DNA from: Trichococcus palustris
GTDB lineage: Bacteria; Bacillota; Bacilli; Lactobacillales; Aerococcaceae
NCBI RefSeq assembly: GCF_900114465.1
Contig: NZ_FOTD01000023.1
Span: forward strand, 1 to 32,060
Length of the DNA stretch: 32,060 nt
Direction of reading: 5' to 3'
Under the pieces are notes generated by a model, which had not been told where the DNA came from, did not search any database, and was given only the letters and a program-made list of their open reading frames with translations. The position numbers and the translations under genes are program-made. Shown piece by piece: positions 1 to 8,211 of this stretch; within the stretch, counting starts at the first letter, position 1, and every line of letters starts with the position of its first letter.

Positions 1-120
1 ACCCGTTCGCCACTATTCTCTCGATCGGAAGCAAGCTTCCAAAAGAAAGAACCGTTCGACTTGCATGTATTAGGCACGCCGCCAGCGTTCGTCCTGAGCC
101 AGGATCAAACTCTCATGTAA
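1..120 (-). rRNA. rrs: 16S ribosomal RNA, 5' end (partial)
   Basis: The reverse complement begins with the conserved 16S start (AGAGTTTGATCCTGGCTCAG) followed by GACGAACGCTGGCGGCGTGC and the hypervariable V1 stem. By alignment with the usual numbering, base 1 falls at about 120. The gene leaves the window at position 1, so only the first 120 bases or so are present. The V1 loop and the GGCGAACGGGT that follows it fit Lactobacillales. It is transcribed in the same direction as the flagellar operons, from the tandem promoters at 414-519. Confidence 0.97.
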
Positions 121-413
121 ATGTGGACTCTTGTACAGAAATCCTACATGTAAAATTTAAAAGCTCATTTGTTACGTTACTGACTTTATGTTTGCGATAC
201 TGCGTATCGCCTTCGTTTGCTTTGATAAAATCAAAGCTCCCTGCACATTTGGTTCGTTCATTCTTTGTTCAGTTTTCAAAGGTCAATCGACTCATCACGC
301 GTTACGTGACAACCTCGTAATATTACCACGGCTTCAACTTTCCGTCAAGCACTTTCTGAAATTGTTTTTCAGGAAGCTTTTCGCTATCAGCAAACCGAAG
401 CGGCAACTTTTAT
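121..413 (-). promoter_or_regulatory. rRNA operon leader region
   Basis: This is the transcribed leader between promoter P2 and the 16S gene. It holds two perfect small hairpins: 194-210 (7-bp arms, 3-base loop) and 219-237 (8-bp arms, 3-base loop). At 263-282 the minus strand reads CTTTGAAAACTGAACAAAG, a motif common upstream of Firmicutes 16S genes and linked to antitermination and rRNA processing. No coding frame here looks real. Confidence 0.7.
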
Positions 414-442
414 ATACTATCATTCTCACGATTGCATGTCAA
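414..442 (-). promoter_or_regulatory. rRNA promoter P2
   Basis: On the minus strand there is TTGACA (442-437), a 17-base spacer and TAGTAT (419-414). The -35 is perfect and the -10 matches 4 of 6. The bases after the -10 (AAGTTG) are the same, at the same distance, as those after P1. It lies 77 bp downstream of P1, the tandem arrangement usual for Gram-positive rRNA operons. Confidence 0.8.
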
Positions 443-490
443 CAACTTTTTTAAATTGTTTTTTCTGATGCTCTCGGAGACAACTTAAAT

Positions 491-519
491 ATAGTACCAT
501 CGCTTCAAAACAATGTCAA
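491..519 (-). promoter_or_regulatory. rRNA promoter P1
   Basis: On the minus strand there is TTGACA (519-514), a 17-base spacer and TACTAT (496-491). The stretch just upstream (520-535 on the plus strand) is A/T-rich and could act as an UP element. Start of transcription is expected near 484-485, within the AAGTTG shared with P2. Confidence 0.85.
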
Positions 520-851
520 TGATATTTTTATGATTAGTGCCGTTTTCACAGTCTGCCTGAACAATCTCCCGAAAAAAATACCAGTTTTTTTATATGGTAT
601 AGGATCCTCCCGAGCTTTTTCTCTATAACGCTGAATAAAAATACTAAGAAAAATGCTTGTATTTAAGCATCACATATTCCAAATATGATTGATTTACAAT
701 ATACTAATTATTAACGGTTTGTCTTCAGTCAAACGAATCTATATCGGACATTGATAGATATTCAGGCATACCTTATCCGAATCCGGCTCATCTTAAGCGA
801 CTGAAATACAGTTATTTTATAGTACCAGACATAGGTAAGGGAGAAAACAAG
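520..851. other. Intergenic region between rRNA promoters and the peptidase gene
   Basis: This A/T-rich stretch separates two divergent transcription units. It should hold the promoter of the peptidase gene. Weak candidates are TATACT at 700-705 (with a poor -35, TTCCAA, 17 bases upstream) and TATAGT at 818-823 without a clear -35. A ribosome binding site (AAGGGAG, 837-843) serves the ATG at 852. Nothing else is recognised. Confidence 0.4.
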
Positions 852-1694
852 ATGAAAGAACGTACCTTTCTTATTGGTGCAACGGTAATTGGATTGCTAT
901 TATCTTCATTACTTGCACCGACATTAGCTGCTAAAATAAAGACAGTAACTGACCATTTGGCAGTTACGACAGATTTTGATGAACAAACAATTCTTTACAC
1001 TGACTTAGTTGCTGATGATGCAGTCAATTATGGTGTCTATGATGCTGCTTCCGACGGCCAATACTTGGCTAGTTTAGACACGTATCGATATCATATTATC
1101 TATGTTACTGCAGAAAAAAATGGAATGGTTGAATTCAATACAGGACAAAAAACACTTGGGTGGGTATCTATTTATGGATTAAAGAACCATAAGTCAATTA
1201 TTTTGGATGTCCCAGACCTTAGCCAAATGCCGCTTTTGCCCTCCGGCTGCGAAGTGGTGGCCGTTGCAATGATGATGAGCTATGCTGGTTTTGACGTATC
1301 ACCCGTAACGCTAGCCAACGAAATTCCTTTTGAACAGCATAATCCAGATGCCGGGTATATCGGAAATCCATTTTTAACTACGGGTTGGGCATATCCAGCG
1401 GCTTTTGAGAATGTCTTAAATAAATATCTGCACTCATATAACAATTTGACCACAGCTACCTATCAAGACATTGAAAGTCAAATCAGGAATGGCAAACCCG
1501 TCGTTGCATGGTTGTCCCCCTTGCATGGTTTTGGTAACGATGGTACAGGTTTGCATGCCGTAACCGTAACAGGATATGATGAGGAAAATATGTATTTCAA
1601 TGATCCTTGGACTGGAACCAAAAATGAAAAAATGAGTAAAGCAGAATTCTCTCTCTTGTTGAGCAACCAAAACGGTAGAGCTTTGACATACTAA
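852..1694 (+). CDS. Secreted C39-like cysteine peptidase with SH3-like N-terminal segment
   Basis: This 280-residue protein starts with a signal peptide (basic start, hydrophobic 6-26, probable cleavage near ALA-A at 24-28). Residues 85-112 (..GMVEFN...TLGWVSIYGL) resemble a bacterial SH3/GW wall-binding repeat. From residue 117 the sequence matches the Peptidase_C39_2 family: Cys133 in PSGCEVVA, His235 in GLHAVTVTGYD and Asp251 in FNDPW are the likely catalytic triad. It is the only plus-strand gene, with AAGGGAG 8 bases before the ATG. It faces ftsE and shares the terminator at 1741-1788. The substrate is unknown. It could cleave a surface peptide or cell-wall protein. No exporter transmembrane or ATPase domain is attached, so it is not a bacteriocin ABC exporter. 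The family call is firm and the role is open. Confidence 0.85.
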   Translation: MKERTFLIGATVIGLLLSSLLAPTLAAKIKTVTDHLAVTTDFDEQTILYTDLVADDAVNYGVYDAASDGQYLASLDTYRYHIIYVTAEKNGMVEFNTGQKTLGWVSIYGLKNHKSIILDVPDLSQMPLLPSGCEVVAVAMMMSYAGFDVSPVTLANEIPFEQHNPDAGYIGNPFLTTGWAYPAAFENVLNKYLHSYNNLTTATYQDIESQIRNGKPVVAWLSPLHGFGNDGTGLHAVTVTGYDEENMYFNDPWTGTKNEKMSKAEFSLLLSNQNGRALTY

Positions 1695-1740
1695 GAAACG
1701 CTTCGCTGCTTGACTGCCAACAAAAAAATAATTGATTCAA

Positions 1741-1788
1741 AAAAAATAGAACGAACACCTCACTGCTGAGGTATTCATTCTATTTTTT
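1741..1788. terminator. Shared terminator of the flagellar operon and the peptidase gene
   Basis: Two 22-base arms (1741-1762, 1767-1788) surround a 4-base loop, with A-runs on the left and T-runs on the right, so it can terminate in both directions. In minus-strand RNA the two non-Watson-Crick positions are G-U pairs and the stem is unbroken. In plus-strand RNA the same positions are A-C mismatches. It therefore seems tuned for the operon ending in ftsE. Confidence 0.9.
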
Positions 1789-1851
1789 GGTTTTTTTTGC
1801 TGATTTTTTGTACGTCAACTTCTTTGCCAAAGAGCTGGCGAGAGAACAAGC

Positions 1852-2580
1852 TTATACGACATAATATTCTTGTTGTTTGAAATCATATTGCAAAGATCCG
1901 CTCTCTTTCTTTTCCTGATCACTGACCAGATGGCCGTTCTTCATTTCAAGAATGCGAAAACGGAAGCGTTCGATGATGCTTTGGTCGTGTGTTGCCATAA
2001 TGACAGTCGTCCCTTTGCGGTTGATGCGATAAAACAGGCGGAATATCTCCATCGATGTACGTGGGTCCAAGTTCCCCGTCGGCTCATCCGCAAGGATCAA
2101 CTGGGGAGAATGCACTATGGCACGGGCAATTGCGACACGCTGCTTTTGCCCTCCGGATAATTCCTCGGGAAATTGAGCACCCTTATCGGATAGCTCCACG
2201 GTGGCCAAAGCCTGATTGACCATCCTGGCGATTTCCTCCTCTTTAAATTCCCCCGTGACCTCCAATGCATAGGCTACATTCTCAAATACGGTTTTTCCGG
2301 GCAGCAATTTATAATCTTGAAAGATAATACCGATTTCACGTCTCAGTTTATGGATATCCCTATCCTTCATTTTTCCGACCTTGTATCCACATACAGTAAC
2401 ACTCCCTTTTGTCGGAATGATATCCCGATAAAGGAGTTTGATCAGGCTTGATTTGCCGGAACCACTCGCACCCACTAAATAAACAAATTCGCCCGGCTCG
2501 ATCGCCACAGAGACAGCTTGTAAACTTTTTATCCCTCTTGCATATTCTTTTGTCACGTTATCCAGCTCGACTATGCCCAT
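1852..2580 (-). CDS. ftsE: FtsE-like ABC transporter ATPase, last gene of the flagellar operon
   Basis: This 242-residue ATPase has Walker [10 protein letters not shown] (37-45), a Q-loop in FQDYKLLP (87-94; Q88), an LSGGQ signature (141-145), Walker B LILADE (161-166) and H-loop His198. FQDYKLLP and the overall length are typical of FtsE, which with the membrane protein FtsX controls cell-wall hydrolases at division. It follows flgG by 62 bases with a GGAAGGAA ribosome binding site. No ftsX follows: the terminator lies 64 bases beyond the stop. The C-terminal tail (about 220-242) is Gln/Tyr-rich. It could be a second, flagellum-linked FtsE or simply the cell's FtsE separated from FtsX. A different ABC partner is also possible. 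Confidence 0.85.
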   Translation of the reverse strand: MGIVELDNVTKEYARGIKSLQAVSVAIEPGEFVYLVGASGSGKSSLIKLLYRDIIPTKGSVTVCGYKVGKMKDRDIHKLRREIGIIFQDYKLLPGKTVFENVAYALEVTGEFKEEEIARMVNQALATVELSDKGAQFPEELSGGQKQRVAIARAIVHSPQLILADEPTGNLDPRTSMEIFRLFYRINRKGTTVIMATHDQSIIERFRFRILEMKNGHLVSDQEKKESGSLQYDFKQQEYYVV

Positions 2581-2642
2581 TTCCTTCCCTCTGCTCCCCT
2601 GAATGCTATTCCTTTATTTTTTTGTAAAACTCTTTCTGCTTC

Positions 2643-3428
2643 CTATCGTTTAAAGCCATTGATCATACCCATCATCTCATCCGTGCTCTGCGCCGCCTTC
2701 ATATTCATTGAATAGGCACGTTGCGCCACTATCATATCCGTAAACGAGCTGACCAGATTGACATTGGATGACTCCAGAAAATGTTGCTGGATCGCTCCCA
2801 GTGGATAGGTGCCCTCTGCTGAGGAATAGATTGCAACACCACCAGCTATGCTATATTTATTCTCTCCTTGCGGGATAAGCGCACCGGTGTCAGCCGGATA
2901 AAAAATCGGAATAGTGCCTGCCAAAATTGATCCTTCGCCGTTTTTCACCAGCACATTCCCTTCCTCCGTGATGGTGATATCCCCTTCGGACCAATTTTGC
3001 ATAGCTAAGCTGTTTTGGTTAATTTCCAAGACATCGCCGCTGTCGTTGGTGATTGTTTTATCTGCATTGACATGGAATGCACCATCGCGTGTGTAGTACT
3101 GTTCCCCTTCGGCAGACGTCACCCTAAAAAAGCCGTCTCCCGTTATCGCCAAGTGGAAGTCTTCTTGATCTTCCACTAGACTGCCTTGGGTAACGTTCGT
3201 GCTCGTTACAGCACTTTTCGTGCCTGTGCTTACACTGACTTCTTTAAGCCCATCCGCAAGCAAAAGCTTATCGTTCGCTGCCTTTGTATTGGTTAAAAGA
3301 TCACTGAAACTGACATTTTTTGACTTGTACCCCGTTGTATTAGTGTTTGCAATATCGTTCGATAAAGCATCCATTGACCGTTGAAAAGCTTTTATGCCAC
3401 TTTTGGAAATGTTCATTGACAGGCTCAT
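2643..3428 (-). CDS. flgG: Flagellar rod protein FlgG-like (FlhP type)
   Basis: This 261-residue protein of the flagellar rod/hook/HAP family carries the N-terminal motif ANTNTTGYKSKNVSFSDLL (27-45) and the C-terminal heptad region ending SSFTDMIVAQRAYSMNMKAAQSTDEMM. The central FlgG-like segment (HLAITGDGFFRV...YYTRDGAFHVN) is also present. Such proteins build the distal rod after export through the type III gate. The ATG at 3428 follows GGGG by about 8 bases. It lies 20 bases after flgF. In Bacillus subtilis the equivalent pair is flhO-flhP, so assignment of F versus G rests on order and is less certain than the family. Confidence 0.85.
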   Translation of the reverse strand: MSLSMNISKSGIKAFQRSMDALSNDIANTNTTGYKSKNVSFSDLLTNTKAANDKLLLADGLKEVSVSTGTKSAVTSTNVTQGSLVEDQEDFHLAITGDGFFRVTSAEGEQYYTRDGAFHVNADKTITNDSGDVLEINQNSLAMQNWSEGDITITEEGNVLVKNGEGSILAGTIPIFYPADTGALIPQGENKYSIAGGVAIYSSAEGTYPLGAIQQHFLESSNVNLVSSFTDMIVAQRAYSMNMKAAQSTDEMMGMINGFKR

Positions 3429-3448
3429 ATCGGTTACCCCTAACCTTT

Positions 3449-4207
3449 CTATACTTTGCCGATTTCGTTTACGGCTTTGCTTAATGTTTCATCCGCAGTC
3501 TGCAGGACTTTTTGATTCGCTTCAAACTCCCGTGCGATTTGCATCATGTTCACCATTTCATCCGCAGTATCGGCATTGGAACCTTCCAGATAGCCCTGAT
3601 AAACAGAACTGCCATCATCGACAGTTCTCCCGCTTTGAACGGCATAGAGTGTGTCCCCCTTCAATTGAAGACTTTTCGGATCAGTAACATCCGACAACAA
3701 GAAGCGAACGCCTGTCCCACTCACATTTCCCGCCTGGTCAACAGTGAATTGCGAAGTCCCCGCCGGAATGGTAGTTGTCTGCCCGCTATTGTTTACACCT
3801 AAAACAAGATACCCATCCTGGGTTACCAGTTCACCCGTTTCATTTACAGTAAAATTCCCATTGCGTGTCACATATTGTTGACCATCCGGTGCCTGAACGG
3901 TGAAAAAGGCATCGCCCATCAAGGCCATATCCGTTCCTGAACTTGTTTCCCGTAAGGAACCTTGGGTCAAATTGCTGTAGGCTTCATCAATCTGATCTCC
4001 GAAATTCAAACTGCCGACAGCATTTTTTTGATTGGCTTCCGGACCGTCCAAATAATTGCTGAAATCGAATGATTCCGTGGTGCTTTGAACAAATCGTTGG
4101 CTTTTATAGCCGCTTGTATTGACATTGGCAATATTGGCGCTCATATTTTCCTGCTTCTTTTGTAATACATTAAAATGATGGCTCAGTGTGTCGATACTCC
4201 TAATCAA
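3449..4207 (-). CDS. flgF: Flagellar rod protein FlgF-like (FlhO type), TTG start
   Basis: This 252-residue rod/hook family protein carries ANVNTSGYKSQRF in the N-terminal coiled-coil segment, DMALMGDAFFTVQAPDGQQYVTRNGNF in the middle and a C-terminal ADEMVNMMQIAREFEANQKVLQ helix. The start is a TTG that overlaps the fliA stop (TTGA). GGAGG sits 8 bases upstream, inside the end of fliA, so translation of the two is probably coupled. It forms part of the rod with FlgB, FlgC and FlgG. The F/G label is by gene order only. Confidence 0.85.
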   Translation of the reverse strand: MIRSIDTLSHHFNVLQKKQENMSANIANVNTSGYKSQRFVQSTTESFDFSNYLDGPEANQKNAVGSLNFGDQIDEAYSNLTQGSLRETSSGTDMALMGDAFFTVQAPDGQQYVTRNGNFTVNETGELVTQDGYLVLGVNNSGQTTTIPAGTSQFTVDQAGNVSGTGVRFLLSDVTDPKSLQLKGDTLYAVQSGRTVDDGSSVYQGYLEGSNADTADEMVNMMQIAREFEANQKVLQTADETLSKAVNEIGKV

Positions 4208-4917
4208 AAGTTATTCCTCCCGATGCATTCTTTTAATTTTAATATCGTCTTGCCGTGAATCTGTGAAACACGCGGTACAGAGATATCAAAAATATAGGCG
4301 ATTTCTTTTAAAGGCAGCTTTTCTACATAATATAACTGCAAAATCGTTTGTTCTCTCTCATTCAGCTGAGCAATGGCTTGTGTCAAAAATTGCAGCTGCT
4401 CTTTCTCCAATAACGCCTCTTCTGCAGTCAGCATTTTAGTATCTTCCAAAATATCGATTAATTCTACGCCTGTCCCATCTTCGCTAAAAATGACTTTTTC
4501 CAATGACTGTGTCGACAGGTAGGATGCCGTATCGTAGATCTGGCCGAGCTGTCTAGGCGTTATCTGAAGTTCTGAGCATATCTCATCTTCTGTAGGTGTC
4601 CTTTTTAATCCTGCCTCCAATTTTTCAACGGCAAGATGATAGTTCTTCAACTTGGTCATGCCAGTGCGTGATACAGGAGCATTTTTTCTGACTTCATCGA
4701 TAATGGAGCCTTTTATACGAACATAGGCATAGCTCTCAAAAGAGGCTAGTTTGGTTTCATCATATTTCCCTAGGGCATCCATCAATCCGATCACACCAAT
4801 GCTGACCAAATCACTGCGTTCGTATTCAGGACTTTTGATGTTGATATGCCCAACAACTTTTTCAACCAACGGCAAATACTTTAATATAGCTTGTTCTCTG
4901 TCATCTGCATTTTGCAT
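4204..4917 (-). CDS. fliA: Flagellar sigma factor sigma-28
   Basis: The protein has about 237 residues when started at the second ATG (4917); an ATG at 4932 would add five residues. Region 2 runs from YLPLVEKVVG through SDLVSIGVIGLMDALGKYD and ASFESYAYVRIKGSIIDEVRK. Region 3 contains TPTEDEICSELQI. Region 4 is LNEREQTILQLYYVEKLPLKEIAYIFDISVPRVSQIHGKTILKL, with its helix-turn-helix. It should direct RNA polymerase to late flagellar promoters such as those at 24377, 27689 and 31351, and be held inactive by FlgM. It lies directly after flhA, where many Gram-positive clusters have flhF and flhG first. Confidence 0.95.
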   Translation of the reverse strand: MQNADDREQAILKYLPLVEKVVGHINIKSPEYERSDLVSIGVIGLMDALGKYDETKLASFESYAYVRIKGSIIDEVRKNAPVSRTGMTKLKNYHLAVEKLEAGLKRTPTEDEICSELQITPRQLGQIYDTASYLSTQSLEKVIFSEDGTGVELIDILEDTKMLTAEEALLEKEQLQFLTQAIAQLNEREQTILQLYYVEKLPLKEIAYIFDISVPRVSQIHGKTILKLKECIGRNNF

Positions 4918-5007
4918 AACCCACCCCCACATCAGTATAATTTTTATTATCGTGAACCTTGGGAAGCTGAATAGTGCCGCTATTTTTAAGAGCTCCCTTT
5001 TTTATTC

Positions 5008-7098
5008 TTACCCCTCAATACTGTCAACCATGCCAGCTGATTCGATGCTGATTTCATTCGGCACTTCATTCAGTGACAGCACCGCAATTTCCGGAAAATT
5101 ATAGGTTAATAGATTTTTTAAGGCCGGTCTGTTTTTTGGCGAGACCAAGAGGACATGAGGGATGCCTTGCGCATCCAACGGGCTGTGTATTTTTTTGATA
5201 TTGTCGAAAAGCCGGGTCACAATATCCCCTTGCAAAATCGGGATGGAGCCAGCCGAAGATTTTTGAATGTTTCTGGTCAGCAATTCCTCCGTATTTGGAT
5301 GGACCGTAACAACATGCAAGACTTGCTCGTCATCCAAATGCGCTTTTACAATTGTCCGTTTCAGTGCTTGGCGTACATACTCCGTCAACAACTCCGCATC
5401 TTTCACTGTTGTCCCATAATCGGCCAAGGTCTCCAGGATGGTCACCAGATCCGTGATTGGGATTTGTTCCTTCAATAGGTTTTGCAGGACTTTTTGCACT
5501 TCCCCTAAGCGCAGTATGTCTGGAATCAGTTCATCGATAACCACGTTATGCGTTTCTTTCAGGCCTTCCAACAGTTGTTTCACTTCTTGTCTGCCAAGAA
5601 GCTCATAGCTATGTTTGTAAATGCTCTCCTTCAAATGGGTGACGAGCACCGTCAATGGATCCACAACCGTATACCCGCGCAGATCCGCCATTTCTCGGTC
5701 GCTCTCATGAATCCACATTGCATCCAGGCCGAAGGTTGGTTCTTTTGTAGGGATTCCGTCAAAGACAAAGTCAGTCTCTCCGGGCGCAACGATCATATGT
5801 TTATCCAAATAAATCTCGCCCTGCGCATGCACATTCCCTTTAATCTTGATGACATATTGATTCATTTGCAGCTGCAGATTATCGCGGATGCGAATCGGAC
5901 TCAACAGAATGCCCATTTCCTGCGCACACTGTTTGCGGATCACTTGTACTTGGTTCATCAAATTATGCTCTTTTGAATCATCGGCAATGGCGATTAACCC
6001 GTAACCAATTTCAATCGCAATGGCATCCACTTGAAATGTAGTGAGGGTGTCTTCTCGCGTTTTATTCCGTTGGGTGCGTTCCTGAGCCAGCGCCTCTTGC
6101 TCCGCAGAGATCCGGGCGACTTTTTCACTTTCCTCATTTTGCTGCAGCAAGTAGCCGGATCCTCCCAGAACGGCTGCCAACAATAGAAAAGGAAGGATAG
6201 GGAATCCTGGGATAACCGCAAAAACGCACAAGATTCCGGCTACCATGTACAAAATTTTGGGGGATCCGAACAATTCCGGTACGAGGGTGCTCCCGAAGCT
6301 TTTGGCATTTCCGGAACGCGTAACCAAAACACCTGAACCGATTGAAATCAATAAGGCGGGAATCTGGCTGACTAAGCCGTCCCCGATGGTCAATTTACCA
6401 AATTGGTTTAAAGCCTCCAAAACGGGCATCCCCTCCCCGATACTATGGATAAGGGTTCCGCCGATCAGGTTTACGAGGGTAATGACGATGCTTGCTGTCG
6501 CATCCCCTTTGACGAATTTGCTGGCGCCATCCATTGCTCCGAAGAACTGTGTCTCCCTTTCCAAGTCATTCCTGCGCTTTTTGGCCTGTTCTTCGTTGAT
6601 CAAACCGGAATTCAAATCGGAGTCGATCGACATTTGCTTGCCGGGCATGGCATCCAAGGTAAAGCGCGCCGAAACTTCCGATACCCGGCTGGATCCGCTG
6701 GTTACTACAATCATTTGAATAACGAAAATGATGATGAAGATGACTGCCCCGACAATCATATTGTTACCGGCTACTAGGTTGGCGAAGGTGTCGATGACAC
6801 GCCCTGCTTCACCAACCGTTAAAATTAAGCGGGTAGATGAAATGTTCAAGCCCAGGCGATACATCGTCGTGATGAGCAACAAAGTCGGAAAACTGGAGAA
6901 TTCCAGTACATTTTTTGTAAAGAGCGTCAACAGTAAAATCGTAATGGATAATGCAATATTAATGATCAGCATCAAATCCAGTAAAAATGCCGGCAAGGGA
7001 ATAATGATCATCGCCAAAATGAATACGACAAACACCGATACACCAATATCCATGAAGGCCGCGTTGTTTCTCTTGTTCTTTGTTGCTTGTGCAGCCAT
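5008..7098 (-). CDS. flhA: Flagellar export gate protein FlhA
   Basis: This 696-residue membrane protein is the nonameric export gate subunit. The N-terminal half has about eight hydrophobic segments. Between them is the family signature RVSEVSARFTLDAMPGKQMSIDSDLNSGLI with the loop that couples export to the proton gradient. From about residue 340 a long soluble domain docks substrates and chaperones. The length agrees with the family (about 680-700). AAGGAG lies 8 bases before the ATG. It lies 35 bases after flhB. Confidence 0.97.
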   Translation of the reverse strand: MAAQATKNKRNNAAFMDIGVSVFVVFILAMIIIPLPAFLLDLMLIINIALSITILLLTLFTKNVLEFSSFPTLLLITTMYRLGLNISSTRLILTVGEAGRVIDTFANLVAGNNMIVGAVIFIIIFVIQMIVVTSGSSRVSEVSARFTLDAMPGKQMSIDSDLNSGLINEEQAKKRRNDLERETQFFGAMDGASKFVKGDATASIVITLVNLIGGTLIHSIGEGMPVLEALNQFGKLTIGDGLVSQIPALLISIGSGVLVTRSGNAKSFGSTLVPELFGSPKILYMVAGILCVFAVIPGFPILPFLLLAAVLGGSGYLLQQNEESEKVARISAEQEALAQERTQRNKTREDTLTTFQVDAIAIEIGYGLIAIADDSKEHNLMNQVQVIRKQCAQEMGILLSPIRIRDNLQLQMNQYVIKIKGNVHAQGEIYLDKHMIVAPGETDFVFDGIPTKEPTFGLDAMWIHESDREMADLRGYTVVDPLTVLVTHLKESIYKHSYELLGRQEVKQLLEGLKETHNVVIDELIPDILRLGEVQKVLQNLLKEQIPITDLVTILETLADYGTTVKDAELLTEYVRQALKRTIVKAHLDDEQVLHVVTVHPNTEELLTRNIQKSSAGSIPILQGDIVTRLFDNIKKIHSPLDAQGIPHVLLVSPKNRPALKNLLTYNFPEIAVLSLNEVPNEISIESAGMVDSIEG

Positions 7099-7133
7099 TG
7101 TATATCTCCTTTATTTTAAAAATCCGGGAAAAG

Positions 7134-8201
7134 CTAAATTTTATTTTTCTTTATTTCGTTCATTTGGTAAATAATGGCAATCATTTCGGCAATGGCTTCA
7201 TACAGTTCCATTGGAATCGGCTGTCCGGCTTCGACCGTTTGATACATGGCCCTGGCTACTGGTTTATTTTCCATCGTTGGCACATCGAACGCTTTGGCCC
7301 GTTCCTTGATTATTTCGGCCATGTAATCCGCGCCTTTCGCCACTACAATGGGCACTTGATGCTTCTTTTTATCATAGGCGATCGCTATCGCTAAATGCGT
7401 AGGGTTGGTGATGACAACCGTGGCTGTTTCCACATCCTTCAGCATTTGTCTGGTCATTTGGCGATACTTTTGCTTTCTTTGGGATTTTACTTGCTGATCC
7501 CCTTCCATCTGCTTGAATTCCTCTTTGATTTCTTGTTTGGTCATGCTTAAGTTCTTTTTGTAATCATACTTCTGGAAGATATAATCGGCGATGCCCAGCA
7601 CAAACAACATCATGGCAAGATTGGTGCTGATTTCTTGCACCAATTCCACGACGATAAAGAAGAGTTTCTCCGTCCCCACGCTGCCGGCGTTGATGACATA
7701 ATAAGCGGATTTTTCAAACGAACGATATGCGACATAGCCAATCAGGCACAGCTTAACCAAATTTTTGACCAAATTAAACAAAGCCTTCTTGCTGAAGATA
7801 TTTTTCATCCCGCTGATTGGATCCAATCGACTGAACTTGAACTTGAGCGGCTCTGCCGAAATAAAGAAGCCTGTCTGGATAATATTTGAAATGAATGCAA
7901 CGACAAAGGCGATGCCGAGGAAAGGCCCTGCCAGCCTAAAGACGTAAATAATAGCTTGCAGCCCTATCGTGTTGAGATTATTTTCCAATCCGGTCACATC
8001 GAAAGGTGTCGCGAGCGCTTTACTCAAAAATGCACACCCATACTGCAAAATAAATGTCGACAATGCCACAGCCAAGAGAACAAAGGCCGCAAAGGAAATA
8101 GCCGAGTTGAATTCCTGGCTCTTGGCTAACTCACCTTTTTTCCGCGCATCCCTTAACTTCTTGGGTGTGGGTTTCTCTGTTTTCCCGTCCTTTTCCGACA
8201 T
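7134..8201 (-). CDS. flhB: Flagellar export switch protein FlhB
   Basis: This protein of about 355 residues has four N-terminal membrane segments (roughly 35-55, 85-110, 140-160, 180-205) and a cytoplasmic domain. It contains the self-cleavage motif NPTH at residues 266-269. FlhB cleavage there, with FliK, switches export from hook to filament substrates. The N-terminus (EKTEKPTPKKLRDARKKGELAKS) is typical. I chose the ATG at 8201 with AGGTGA 5 bases upstream. A GTG at 8210, directly after fliR, would add three residues. It begins 10 bases after fliR. Confidence 0.95.
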   Translation of the reverse strand: MSEKDGKTEKPTPKKLRDARKKGELAKSQEFNSAISFAAFVLLAVALSTFILQYGCAFLSKALATPFDVTGLENNLNTIGLQAIIYVFRLAGPFLGIAFVVAFISNIIQTGFFISAEPLKFKFSRLDPISGMKNIFSKKALFNLVKNLVKLCLIGYVAYRSFEKSAYYVINAGSVGTEKLFFIVVELVQEISTNLAMMLFVLGIADYIFQKYDYKKNLSMTKQEIKEEFKQMEGDQQVKSQRKQKYRQMTRQMLKDVETATVVITNPTHLAIAIAYDKKKHQVPIVVAKGADYMAEIIKERAKAFDVPTMENKPVARAMYQTVEAGQPIPMELYEAIAEMIAIIYQMNEIKKNKI

Positions 8202-8211
8202 TTCCCTCACC

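Noticed and set aside
123-454. Two overlapping plus-strand frames in the rRNA leader
   Set aside because: They lie in the rRNA leader and promoters on the opposite strand; composition and sequence do not look coding.
720-750. Third rRNA promoter upstream of P1 (TTGACT on the minus strand)
   Set aside because: The best -10 (TAGTAT) is 20 bases away, and at 17 bases there is no acceptable -10.
5155-7394. Several long plus-strand open frames opposite flhA and flhB
   Set aside because: They are antisense shadows of well-recognised minus-strand genes, with no ribosome binding sites or family resemblance.
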